A DNA stretch of 64,000 bases from Streptomyces fructofermentans. GTDB lineage: Bacteria; Actinomycetota; Actinomycetes; Streptomycetales; Streptomycetaceae. The stretch is from assembly GCF_014651055.1 (NCBI RefSeq), contig NZ_BMWD01000004.1:278001-342000 (forward strand), in the 5' to 3' direction. Below, piece after piece: positions 9,446 to 17,562 of the stretch. Both the position numbers and the translations under genes were made by a program. Position 1 is the stretch's first letter, and each line of letters begins with the position of its first letter. The notes beneath the pieces are model-generated. The model was not told the DNA's origin and did no database searches. It was given only the letters and a program-made list of their open reading frames with translations.

Positions 9446-10666
9446 ATGCAGCCAGATCCCCGGATGTCCGGCCCCTCGCAGCCCCTGCCGCTGGAGGGCA
9501 TCACCGTCGTCGCCGTCGAACAGGCCGTCGCGGCGCCCTTCGCCACCCGGCAGCTCGCCGACCTCGGGGCCCGGGTCGTCAAGGTGGAGCGCGTCGACGG
9601 CGGGGACTTCGCACGCGGCTACGACACCGCGGCCGGCGGGCTGGCCTCGCACTTCGTGTGGTGCAACCGGGGCAAGGAGTCCGTCGCCCTCGACCTGAAG
9701 GACCCGCGCGGCCTCGACGTGGTCCGCCGACTGGTCGCCGGTGCCGACGTGTTCGTGCAGAACCTCGCGCACGGCGCCGCCGCCCGGCTCGGCCTGGACG
9801 CCGGGACGCTGTGCGCCGCGCACCCCAGGCTGATCGCCGTGGACATCTCGGGCTACGGGAGTTCGGGACCGTACGCCGACAAGCGGGCCTACGACATGCT
9901 CGTGCAGTGCGAGGCGGGACTCGTGTCCGTGACGGGGACGGCCGGGCAGCCCGTGAAGGCGGGCATCCCGGCGGCCGACATCGCGGCGGCCATGTACGCG
10001 TTCTCCGGCGTCCTCGCGGCGCTGGTGCGGCGCGGCACCACCGGCCGGGGCGGTCCGGTGGAGGTGTCGATGCTGGAGGCGCTCGCGGAGTGGATGGGCC
10101 ATCCCCTGCACCATGCGATGCACGGCGGCACTCCCCCGGCGCGCACGGGTGTCGCGCACGCCGTCATCGTCCCGTACGACGCCTATCCCACGGCGGACGG
10201 CGGGCGGGTGCTGCTGTCCGTGCAGAACGACCGCGAGTGGCGCCGCCTCGCGGAACAGGTGCTGGAACGGGCGGAGTTGGCGCACGACCCGGCGTACGCG
10301 ACGAACGCGGCCCGGGTCGGCAACCGGGACCGTACGGACGCGCTGGTCGGCGCGGCCCTGAAGGCGCTGGGCACGGACGCGGCCGTGGCGCGGCTGGAGG
10401 CCGCCGGGATCGCCTGCGCACGGCTGCGGGACGTACGGGAGGTTGCGGAGCACCCTCAGTTGGCGGCCAGGGACCGCTGGCGCGAGGTGGGTTCGCCGGT
10501 GGGTCCGCTCAGGTCGCTGCTTCCGCCGATCACGCTGCCGGGCGGGGACGCGGCACCCATGGGGCCCGTACCCGCGCTCGGGGAGCACACCGGGGCGCTG
10601 CTGCGTGCCATGGGGATGACGGACGATGAGATCGCAGCACTGCGCCGGGACGGCGTGGTCGCCTGA
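9446..10666 (+). CDS. CaiB/BaiF family (class III) CoA transferase
   Basis: A 406-residue acyl-CoA transferase of the formyl-CoA/carnitine-CoA type, which moves CoA between carboxylic acids through an Asp-linked anhydride. The start LEGITVVAVEQAVAAPFATR, the block LADLGARVVKVE and the region KRAYDMLVQCEAGL (candidate nucleophile Asp) fit the family. The ATG at 9446 is favoured by the -10 box position; an ATG at 9434 is an alternative. The substrate is unknown and no pathway partner lies next to it. Confidence 0.88.
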   Translation: MQPDPRMSGPSQPLPLEGITVVAVEQAVAAPFATRQLADLGARVVKVERVDGGDFARGYDTAAGGLASHFVWCNRGKESVALDLKDPRGLDVVRRLVAGADVFVQNLAHGAAARLGLDAGTLCAAHPRLIAVDISGYGSSGPYADKRAYDMLVQCEAGLVSVTGTAGQPVKAGIPAADIAAAMYAFSGVLAALVRRGTTGRGGPVEVSMLEALAEWMGHPLHHAMHGGTPPARTGVAHAVIVPYDAYPTADGGRVLLSVQNDREWRRLAEQVLERAELAHDPAYATNAARVGNRDRTDALVGAALKALGTDAAVARLEAAGIACARLRDVREVAEHPQLAARDRWREVGSPVGPLRSLLPPITLPGGDAAPMGPVPALGEHTGALLRAMGMTDDEIAALRRDGVVA

Positions 10667-10680
10667 GCGCGGGTCGGGAT

Positions 10681-10739
10681 CCTGTTCGGCACGGCCGCCG
10701 GACGGCGGCCGGGACCGCCGTCAGCGGCCGCCGAACAGG
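10681..10739. terminator. Bidirectional hairpin between convergent genes
   Basis: Outer arms CCTGTTCGGC (10681-10690) and GCCGAACAGG (10730-10739) enclose a second inverted repeat GGCCGCCG/CGGCGGCC (10693-10710). It overlaps the 3' end of the small minus-strand gene and follows the CoA transferase. Confidence 0.55.
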
Positions 10740-10990
10740 GAGCGGCGCAGCCGGCGCAGTGGCGCGAAGAGCGAGACCCGCCTCACCCGCGCACCCATGC
10801 CGGTACGGTCGTGCGCGGTGTCACGCGTGGTGAGTTCGCGCATCAGCGACGTCGCCTCGGCCGTCTCGCGCTGAGGGACGGCAGGGCCGCCCATCACCGA
10901 GAGATGTCGGTCGAGGCGCGAACTGGTCGCGCTGCTCCCGCACGTGATCGCAGGGACTCGCGCCCTGCCACGCACCGTTATCTGTTCCAT
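10721..10990 (-). CDS. Small hypothetical protein
   Basis: An 89-residue Arg-rich protein starting MEQITVRGRARVP and ending in a basic, amphipathic tail (FAPLRRLRRSLFGGR). I recognise no family. The ATG at 10990 has GGGGAG six bases upstream, a good translation signal, and the gene ends inside a terminator hairpin, which supports its being real. The tail could bind membrane or nucleic acid, but this is only inference. Confidence 0.5.
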   Translation of the reverse strand: MEQITVRGRARVPAITCGSSATSSRLDRHLSVMGGPAVPQRETAEATSLMRELTTRDTAHDRTGMGARVRRVSLFAPLRRLRRSLFGGR

Positions 10991-11105
10991 GTCACTCCCC
11001 ACCCGTACGACGGCACCCGGCCCGGGCAGGCTAACCCTATCGCTCCCGCATCACACCCGTGTATCCCGGTCGTGGGATTCACCTCCCCCATAAGGGTGTT
11101 GATGG

Positions 11106-11897
11106 TTACTCTCCGAATCCAACTGATTTCAGGGCGAGTTGGACAACCGGTGCGGTAGTGGGCTGCGGGGAGCCGCCGGCCGGTTCGATGGTGACAGCGA
11201 GTGAGATCGCATTGGTGCCGAGTCCCGTGGCGACCAAGGGCGTGTCGCCCGCCAGAAGCCCCAGGGAGCGCGGTTTGCCCTCCGGCCGCATGAGCCACAG
11301 CTGATGGACCCTTTCGCCCGCGGGGGTGCCCAGACCGCTGCCCGTCACCACGGCGGCGCGCCGCGAGGCCGACGCGACGACGGCGATGCCCTGTCCCTCC
11401 GCGTCACGGCCGGCGGTCGATCGGGCGTCCGGTGCCGCGAGAACGTGTGCGATCTCACGCGCCTGGGCCCGCTCCTGGGCCAACTCGTCCTGGGCGCGGG
11501 AGGCCTGGACGCCGAAGAGCGCGGCGACCACGAGCGCGGCGGCGGCCGTCGTGGAGGCGAGGGGGATCAGGAAGGGGGCGAACGGCGAGCGACGCCCACG
11601 GGACGGCGAGCGCTCCGGACGGGCCCGCGGCAGCGGCTCCGGGCGGACGGGCGCCGGTTCCTGAGGGGTCGTCCGTACGGCCGTCAGCACCCTGTCGCGC
11701 AGGGCGGCCGGGGCCGGCGCGGCCGTGGACCAGGCGAGCCGGACCGCGTCCTCGCGCAGGGCCCTGACCTCGGCGGGACAACTGTCGCAGCGCTTCAGGT
11801 GCTTCTCGAACCGCTTGTGCTCGGGGGGCTCCAGAGCGTCCAGCGCGTACGGGGCGGCGAGCGAGTGCAGGTCGCCGCGGCGGAAGAAGCCGGTCAT
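11106..11897 (-). CDS. rskA: Anti-sigma-K factor RskA-like
   Basis: A 263-residue membrane anti-sigma factor. The N-terminal zinc-binding anti-sigma domain has His33, Cys37 and Cys40 (HLKRCDSC). One membrane helix lies at about residues 108-130, and the extracytoplasmic part ends in the RskA C-terminal domain (HQLWLMRPEGKPRSLGLL, AISLAVTIEPAGGS). The gene overlaps sigK by four bases (ATGA), so the two are translationally coupled. Regulated proteolysis releasing SigK is the expected mechanism. Confidence 0.9.
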   Translation of the reverse strand: MTGFFRRGDLHSLAAPYALDALEPPEHKRFEKHLKRCDSCPAEVRALREDAVRLAWSTAAPAPAALRDRVLTAVRTTPQEPAPVRPEPLPRARPERSPSRGRRSPFAPFLIPLASTTAAAALVVAALFGVQASRAQDELAQERAQAREIAHVLAAPDARSTAGRDAEGQGIAVVASASRRAAVVTGSGLGTPAGERVHQLWLMRPEGKPRSLGLLAGDTPLVATGLGTNAISLAVTIEPAGGSPQPTTAPVVQLALKSVGFGE

Positions 11898-12436
11898 GCG
11901 ACACCTCCCAGGCAGTCGCGCAGCCGCGTGAGCCCGTCGCGCATCCGGGTCTTGACAGTGCCGAGCGGAAGCGAGAGGCGCTCGGCGACTTCACGGTACG
12001 TGTAGCCGTCGTAGTAGGCGAGAGTGACCGACTGGCGCTGCAGTGCGGTGAGCCGGTCCAGGCAGCGGCGCACCCATTCGCGTTCGAGGCCCGCCTCCAC
12101 CTCCTCGGCGACCTGGTCGAAGGCGGGACCGTTCGCCCGCCGGGCCATGCGCAGTTCGCGCTCCCCCGCGGCGCGCGCGCTGCGGACCCGGTCCACGGCC
12201 CGGCGGTGCGCGAGGGTGAGCACCCAGGCGAGCGCGGTGCCTCTCCCCGGGTCGTACCGGGCGGCGGAGCGCCACAGTTCGAGGAGCACCTCCTGGGCCA
12301 CCTCCTCCGACTGGGCCGGGTCCCGCACCACTCGGCGCACCAGCCCGAAGACCGGTCCGGACACCAGCCCGTACAGATCCTCGAAAGCCTTCTGGTCGCC
12401 TGCGGCGACGAGCACCAGAAGTTCGTCCGCCTCCAC
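11894..12436 (-). CDS. sigK: ECF sigma factor SigK
   Basis: An ECF sigma factor of about 180 residues. The region-2 stretch (QSEEVAQEVLLELWRSAARY) and the region-4 helix-turn-helix (TYREVAERLSLPLGTVKTRM) are both clear. I choose the GTG at 12436 because GGAGAGGGGG sits just upstream and because the candidate SigK promoter at 12479-12507 would place the transcript start near 12473, too close to the longer GTG start at 12475. It is coupled to rskA, and the divergent DUF4331 operon is its likely target. Confidence 0.87.
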   Translation of the reverse strand: MEADELLVLVAAGDQKAFEDLYGLVSGPVFGLVRRVVRDPAQSEEVAQEVLLELWRSAARYDPGRGTALAWVLTLAHRRAVDRVRSARAAGERELRMARRANGPAFDQVAEEVEAGLEREWVRRCLDRLTALQRQSVTLAYYDGYTYREVAERLSLPLGTVKTRMRDGLTRLRDCLGGVA

Positions 12437-12478
12437 CCGTCCCCCTCTCCGGCCGCGCACGGCCCGTTCCGTCACCCG

Positions 12479-12507
12479 CTATTCGGCGCCCTGGCGCCTC
12501 CGGATGG
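12479..12507 (-). promoter_or_regulatory. Candidate SigK-dependent autoregulatory promoter
   Basis: On the minus strand CCATCC (12507-12502), 15 bases, then CCGAATAG (12486-12479). The same ATCC-N15-CCGAAT pattern is present on the plus strand at 12549-12578. The pattern resembles, as I remember it, the CCATCC/CGAAT promoters of mycobacterial SigK. Confidence 0.55.
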
Positions 12508-12548
12508 GGTTACGGATCAGCGGGCCGAAAACGCGGGTGAATCCCGAA

Positions 12549-12578
12549 CCAATCCGCCCGCCCCGCCGCTCCGAATGG
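12549..12578 (+). promoter_or_regulatory. Candidate SigK-dependent promoter of the DUF4331 operon
   Basis: CCAATCC (12549-12555), 15 bases, then CCGAATGG (12571-12578). Transcription would start near 12584 and give a leader of about 107 bases before the ATG at 12691. Confidence 0.55.
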
Positions 12579-12690
12579 CCAGCGTCAGGCAACAGCCGAC
12601 GCGGGACGGGAGCGGAGGCGGGCCGCAGGACAGGCCCCCTCCCGCAGACACCACCGCCGGAACGAAGCTTTGGGACAGAGGACGGACGGC

Positions 12691-14223
12691 ATGACACCTT
12701 TCACCAGCAGGATCGTGGGACGCGGGGGCGTCGCGACCCTTGTCTGTGGTGCGCTGGCCGCCGGGGGGCTCGCAGCCGCCGGCGTGACCGCGCTGGAACC
12801 GGGGGCGGCCAGCGCCTCCAGCCACCGCGAGGCACCGCTCATCTCGGGACAGCCCCAGTACGACAACACGGACGTGTACGCGTTCGTGAGCCCGGACAAG
12901 CCCGACACGACGACGATCGTCGCGAACTGGATCCCGTTCGAGGAACCGGCCGGCGGTCCGAACTTCTTCACGTTCGCCGAGGACGCCCAGTACGACATCC
13001 ACATCGACAACAACGGTGACGCGCAGGGCGAACTGGTCTACCGCTACACGTTCAAGACCCACGTCAAGAACAAGAAGACCTTCCTCTACAACACCGGCCC
13101 GGTCGAGAGCCTCGACGACCCGGACCTCAACATCACGCAGTCCTACGACATCGACCTGCTGCGGCTGAAGGACCAGCACCTGGTGTCCCGGACGAAGGTC
13201 GCCGACGACGTGCCGGTCGCCCCGTCCAACGTCGGCAAGGCGTCCATGCCGGACTACGGCAGGCTGCGCGACCAGGCCGTGCACGAACTCCCGGGCGGCG
13301 CGACGACGTTCGCGGGCCAGGCCGACGACCCGTTCTTCCTCGACCTGCGGGTCTTCGACCTGCTGTACGGCGGCAACCTGTCCGAGGTCGGCAGGGACAC
13401 GCTGAAGGGCTCCAACGTCAACTCGGTCGCCCTCCAGGTGCCGACCGACATGCTCCAGGAGTCGGCCGACCAGCCCATCGTCGGCATATGGTCGACCACC
13501 CAGCGCAAGAACGCGAGCGGCCACTTCCGTCAGGTCTCGCGCCTCGGCATGCCGCTGGTGAACGAGGTCGTCAACCCGATCAAGGACAAGGACAAGTTCA
13601 ACGCGTCCGCGCCCTGGAACGACGGGGACTTCCTGAAGAACGTCACCAACCCCGAGCTGCCGAAGCTCATCGAGGCGATCTACAAGATCAAGGCGCCGGC
13701 CGAGCCCCGCAACGACCTGGTCGACGTGTTCCTGAAGGGCGTCGAGGGTCTCAACCAGCCCCCGAACGTGCGTCCTTCGGAGATGCTGCGGCTGAACACC
13801 TCGATCAAGCCGTCCGCCGAGGAGAAGCGGCTCGGCGTCCTGGACGGCGACAACGCGGGCTTCCCGAACGGCCGCCGGCTCGGTGACGACGTCCTGGACA
13901 TCGCGCTCCAGGTGGTCGAGGGCGAACTCGTCGGCTCCAAGAACGACCTCGGCGACGCGGTCGACAAGAACGACCGGAAGTTCGGGAAGACCTTCCCGTA
14001 CCTCGCGCAGCCGACCGCCGGTTCGCGCGGCGCCCTGGCCAAGGGCACGTCCGGCACGAACGACGTCCGCAACCAGCTCGGTGACGCGCTGCAGCCCGCG
14101 GGCGGCTCGACCGGCATGGACGACACGACGCTGATCGCCGTCTCGGCGGCGTCGGGCGCGGCCGGGTTCCTGCTCATCGGCACCGGTCTGCTGTGGTGGC
14201 GCAGCCGCCGCCGCGCGTACTGA
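12691..14223 (+). CDS. DUF4331 secreted, membrane-anchored protein
   Basis: A 510-residue protein with a signal peptide ending near residue 36 (GAASASSHRE). It has the DUF4331 start SSHREAPLISGQPQYDNTDVYAFVSP and ends in a membrane helix plus basic anchor (TGLLWWRSRRRAY). The bulk should face the outside. The family function is unknown; the divergent SigK pair suggests an envelope role. The ATG at 12691 follows GAGGAC. The gene is followed by a strong hairpin and then the TPR and NicO genes. Confidence 0.88.
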   Translation: MTPFTSRIVGRGGVATLVCGALAAGGLAAAGVTALEPGAASASSHREAPLISGQPQYDNTDVYAFVSPDKPDTTTIVANWIPFEEPAGGPNFFTFAEDAQYDIHIDNNGDAQGELVYRYTFKTHVKNKKTFLYNTGPVESLDDPDLNITQSYDIDLLRLKDQHLVSRTKVADDVPVAPSNVGKASMPDYGRLRDQAVHELPGGATTFAGQADDPFFLDLRVFDLLYGGNLSEVGRDTLKGSNVNSVALQVPTDMLQESADQPIVGIWSTTQRKNASGHFRQVSRLGMPLVNEVVNPIKDKDKFNASAPWNDGDFLKNVTNPELPKLIEAIYKIKAPAEPRNDLVDVFLKGVEGLNQPPNVRPSEMLRLNTSIKPSAEEKRLGVLDGDNAGFPNGRRLGDDVLDIALQVVEGELVGSKNDLGDAVDKNDRKFGKTFPYLAQPTAGSRGALAKGTSGTNDVRNQLGDALQPAGGSTGMDDTTLIAVSAASGAAGFLLIGTGLLWWRSRRRAY

Positions 14224-14238
14224 CCGGTCCCATCCACT

Positions 14239-14278
14239 GGCGCGGCCCGCGTACACCCCCCACGGCGCGGGCCGCGCC
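14239..14278 (+). terminator. Hairpin after the DUF4331 gene
   Basis: A perfect 13-bp stem (GGCGCGGCCCGCG at 14239-14251, complement at 14266-14278) with a 14-base loop. It may limit readthrough into the TPR gene. Confidence 0.6.
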
Positions 14279-14324
14279 GCTCACCCCGAACCAAGGCTTG
14301 CGTCCAGGAGATTGAGGAGAGGGC

Positions 14325-15743
14325 ATGTCCCCGGGTACGAACGAGGACGCGCGGGAGAGGGATCGCGCGGACGAGGCAGGGCGGCCGGCCTCCGGCGAAC
14401 GCCCCGAGTCCGGACGGGTCCGCGCGCTGCGGCTCGCCGCCTGCGTGGCCGCCCTCGCCGTCGCGATGACCGCGGGTGCCGTGGTGCTGGGCAGCAGGGA
14501 CGACGCCGGGGACCGCGCGGTCGCCGCCGCTCCGGCCGCCGCGCCCGAGCTGCTCGCGAGCGGGGACCTCGACGCCGGGATCTCCGCCCTCCAGAGCCAT
14601 CTCAAGGCACAGCCGCGGGACTTCACCGGGTGGGCGACCCTGGGGGTCGCCTACGTCGAGCAGGCCCGCACGCACGGCGACCCGTCCCGCTACCCGCAGG
14701 CGGAACGCGCGCTGGATCGGTCGCTGGAGCTGGAGCCCCGCAACGACCAGGCGCTCGCGGGCCGGGCGGCACTGGCCGCCGCCCGGCACGACTTCGGCCG
14801 GGCGCTGCGGCAGGCCGACGAGGCGCTGGCGGAGAACGCGTACAACGAGCGCGCGCTGTCCACGCGGATCGACGCGCTGGTGGAACTCGGCCGCTACAAG
14901 GAGGCGTCCGCGGCGGCCGACCGGGCGGACGCCCGCCGCCCGGGCATCCCGGTCTTCACCCGGTACGCGTACGTGCGGGAACTGCGCGGCGACGTCCGCA
15001 CCGCGCGCCGCGTCCTGGAGCAGGCACTGGCCGGCGCGACGGCTCCCGGCGACATCGCGTACGTCGCCACCTCGCTCGGGCAACTCGCCTGGCGGGAAGG
15101 CGACCACGAGGAGGCGCTGAAGCACTTCGGATCGGCCCTGCGGGCCGACGGGGCGTACCTTCCGGCGCTGGAGGGGCGCGCCCGGGCGCAGGCGGCGAAC
15201 GGTGACCGCGCGGCGGCGATCCTCGGCATGGAGGCGGTCGTGGCCCGCTCCCCGCTGCCGGGACCGCTGGTCGTGCTGGGCGAGCTCTACGAGGCCCGCG
15301 GCGCCGGGGGCGACCGGGCGAAGGCACGCGAGCAGTACGCGCTGGTCGACGCGTGGACCGCGCTGGCCCGCGCCAACGGGGTCAACGCCGATCTGGACAC
15401 GGCCCTGGCGGCCGCGGACCACGGCGACCGCGGGGCCGCGCTGCGTGCGGCGCGCGCCGAGTGGGAGCGCCGGCGGACCGTCCACACGGCGGACGCGCTC
15501 GCCTGGGCGCTGCACGTCAACGGTCGGGACGAGGAGGCCCTGCCGTTCGCCCGGCGGGCCACGGCCACCGGCTACCGCGACGCCGTGTTCCTGTACCACC
15601 GGGGCGTCGTCGAGCACGCCACCGGCCACGACGCGGCGGCCCGCCGCAGTCTGGCCTCGGCCCTGCGGCTGAACCCGGGGTTCTCCCCGGTGGGCGCCGA
15701 ACGCGCCGAGCGGACGCTGAAGTCGCTGGGCGGTGCCGAGTGA
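14325..15743 (+). CDS. TPR-repeat protein with N-terminal membrane anchor
   Basis: A 472-residue protein with a membrane segment at about residues 35-56 and then tandem tetratricopeptide repeats, for example DFTGWATLGVAYVEQA and ALKHFGSALRADGAYLPALE. TPR arrays bind partner proteins, and here they would lie outside the membrane. The ATG at 14325 follows a GAGGAGAGGG ribosome-binding site. The stop overlaps the GTG of the metal exporter gene, so the two are coupled and probably work together. Confidence 0.85.
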   Translation: MSPGTNEDARERDRADEAGRPASGERPESGRVRALRLAACVAALAVAMTAGAVVLGSRDDAGDRAVAAAPAAAPELLASGDLDAGISALQSHLKAQPRDFTGWATLGVAYVEQARTHGDPSRYPQAERALDRSLELEPRNDQALAGRAALAAARHDFGRALRQADEALAENAYNERALSTRIDALVELGRYKEASAAADRADARRPGIPVFTRYAYVRELRGDVRTARRVLEQALAGATAPGDIAYVATSLGQLAWREGDHEEALKHFGSALRADGAYLPALEGRARAQAANGDRAAAILGMEAVVARSPLPGPLVVLGELYEARGAGGDRAKAREQYALVDAWTALARANGVNADLDTALAAADHGDRGAALRAARAEWERRRTVHTADALAWALHVNGRDEEALPFARRATATGYRDAVFLYHRGVVEHATGHDAAARRSLASALRLNPGFSPVGAERAERTLKSLGGAE

Positions 15744-17515
15744 ACGCCCCCACCGGACGCGGCTCCCGTGTCCGCCGCGCCGGACGGCCGTCCGCCGGCC
15801 GCCGCGCGTTCGCCTCGTGCGGGGCGGTCCTCGTGGCCGCCTGCGCGCTCGTACTGATGCCCGCCGCGACGGCCTCGGCGCATCCGCTCGGCAACTTCAC
15901 CGTCAACCGGTACGACGGTCTCGTCGTCGCTCCCGGGGAGCTGCGGATCGACCATGTGGAGGACCTGGCGGAGATCCCGGCGACGCAGGCGCAGCCCGCG
16001 ATCGAGCGGGCCGGCCTCGACACCTGGGCGGCCGAGCGCTGCGCGGACGCGGCAGCCGGCAGCCGGGTGACCGTCGACGGGGAGCGGGTCGCGCTGAACG
16101 CCGGCCGGAGCCGTGCCCTGGTGCGGCCGGGACAGGCCGGGCTCGACACGCTGCGCGTGGAGTGCCGCTGGACCGCTCCCCTGCCCGAGGCGGGCGGCGG
16201 ACCCGGGGCCGTGCGGTTCCGGGCCGCGGTGGACGACGGGCCCGGCTGGCGCGAGGTCACGGCCCGCGGGGACCGCTCGACTCTCACGTCCTCGGACGTG
16301 CCGACGACCTCCGTGTCACGCGAACTGACGCGCTATCCGGAGGAGTTGCTGTCCTCGCCCGCGGACACGGCGAGCGCGGACCTGAAGGTGCGGCCGGGCG
16401 GTCCCGCGCTGGTCGAGGAAGGAGCGGACGCCCCCGCCTCCTCGATCCTGCCGCGCGGCGCCGACCGCTGGACCCGCGCGCTGGACGACCTGGTGTCCCG
16501 CCACGACCTGACCTTCGGCTTCGCTGCGGCGGCTCTGGGCATCGCCGTGTTCCTCGGGGCCCTGCACGCCCTGGCCCCGGGACACGGCAAGACGATCATG
16601 GCCGCGACGGCCGCCGCCCGCGGCGACGCCACGCTCCGCGACGTCCTGCCGCTGGCGGCCTCGGTCACGGTCACGCACACCCTCGGTGTGGTGGCGCTCG
16701 GGCTGCTCGTCACGGCGGGCTCGGCCGCCGCGCCCTCCGTGGTCGCCTGGCTGGGAGTGGCCAGCGGCCTCGTGGTCACGGTGGCCGGCGCGACCCTGGT
16801 CCGCCGCGCGTGGCGCCGCCGGGGCCAGGGCCACTCCCACGGGCACGGGCACGGGCACGGGCACGGGCACGGACACTTCCACGGACAGGGTCACTCCCAC
16901 GAGCACGGACACGAGCGCGGACGCGCCCTCGCGCACGCGCACGCTGCCGGGCCCTCCGAGGAACACGCGCACGGCTCCTCCGGGGGGCAGGGTCCGTCCC
17001 CGGACGGCGGGCCCTCCGGCGGGCACAGCCACGCCCACGAGGAGGCGCCCACGTCCGGACACGGGCACTCCCACGACCACGGGCCTTCCCGAGGCGGCCA
17101 CGACCACGGCCACGACCACTCGCACGGCCACGGCCACGGCCACGGCCACGATCACTCGCACACCCCGTCCCTCAGGCTCAGGGACACCGTCCTGCTCGGT
17201 TTCGCCGGGGGCCTCGTCCCCAGCCCCTCCGCGGTCGTCGTGCTCGTCGGTGCCGCCGCGCTCGGCAAGGCCTGGTTCGGCCTGCTGCTCGTCCTGGCCT
17301 ACGGGGCGGGGCTCGCGCTGACGCTGACGGCGGCCGGGTTCGCCGTGGTGCGGGTCGGCAGCCGGGTGGCGAGGGCCATCGAGAACGGCGCCCGCTGGTC
17401 GGGGAGCCGCACCGCGGTGCTGGTGCGGCGAGCCACTCCGCTCGGATCCGCGTTCGTCGTGGTGGCCCTTGGGGCTGGGCTGGTGTTCAAGGGGGCGGCA
17501 ACCGCGCTCGGTTGA
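15740..17515 (+). CDS. NicO/RcnA-type nickel-cobalt exporter with secreted N-terminal domain
   Basis: A 591-residue membrane protein. After a signal peptide, residues about 45-245 form an extracytoplasmic beta-rich domain (HPLGNFTVNRYDGLVVAPGE). The NicO transporter core then begins, with HALAPGHGKT at about residue 275. A His-rich loop spans residues about 363-475, full of GHGHGH and HSHEH units, as expected for metal binding. The transmembrane core resumes with GFAGGLVPSPSAVVVLVGA. The GTG start overlaps the TPR stop codon. Export of Ni or Co is the family role; other metals are possible. Confidence 0.88.
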   Translation: MNAPTGRGSRVRRAGRPSAGRRAFASCGAVLVAACALVLMPAATASAHPLGNFTVNRYDGLVVAPGELRIDHVEDLAEIPATQAQPAIERAGLDTWAAERCADAAAGSRVTVDGERVALNAGRSRALVRPGQAGLDTLRVECRWTAPLPEAGGGPGAVRFRAAVDDGPGWREVTARGDRSTLTSSDVPTTSVSRELTRYPEELLSSPADTASADLKVRPGGPALVEEGADAPASSILPRGADRWTRALDDLVSRHDLTFGFAAAALGIAVFLGALHALAPGHGKTIMAATAAARGDATLRDVLPLAASVTVTHTLGVVALGLLVTAGSAAAPSVVAWLGVASGLVVTVAGATLVRRAWRRRGQGHSHGHGHGHGHGHGHFHGQGHSHEHGHERGRALAHAHAAGPSEEHAHGSSGGQGPSPDGGPSGGHSHAHEEAPTSGHGHSHDHGPSRGGHDHGHDHSHGHGHGHGHDHSHTPSLRLRDTVLLGFAGGLVPSPSAVVVLVGAAALGKAWFGLLLVLAYGAGLALTLTAAGFAVVRVGSRVARAIENGARWSGSRTAVLVRRATPLGSAFVVVALGAGLVFKGAATALG

Positions 17516-17562
17516 GCTACTTTTGTTCAGAATCGTGCGGATGCTAATGGGGGGCGGCGCCC

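Noticed and set aside
8936..10588. Minus-strand frame of 550 residues
   Set aside because: Antisense to the CoA transferase, with low-complexity Arg/Gly/Val composition.
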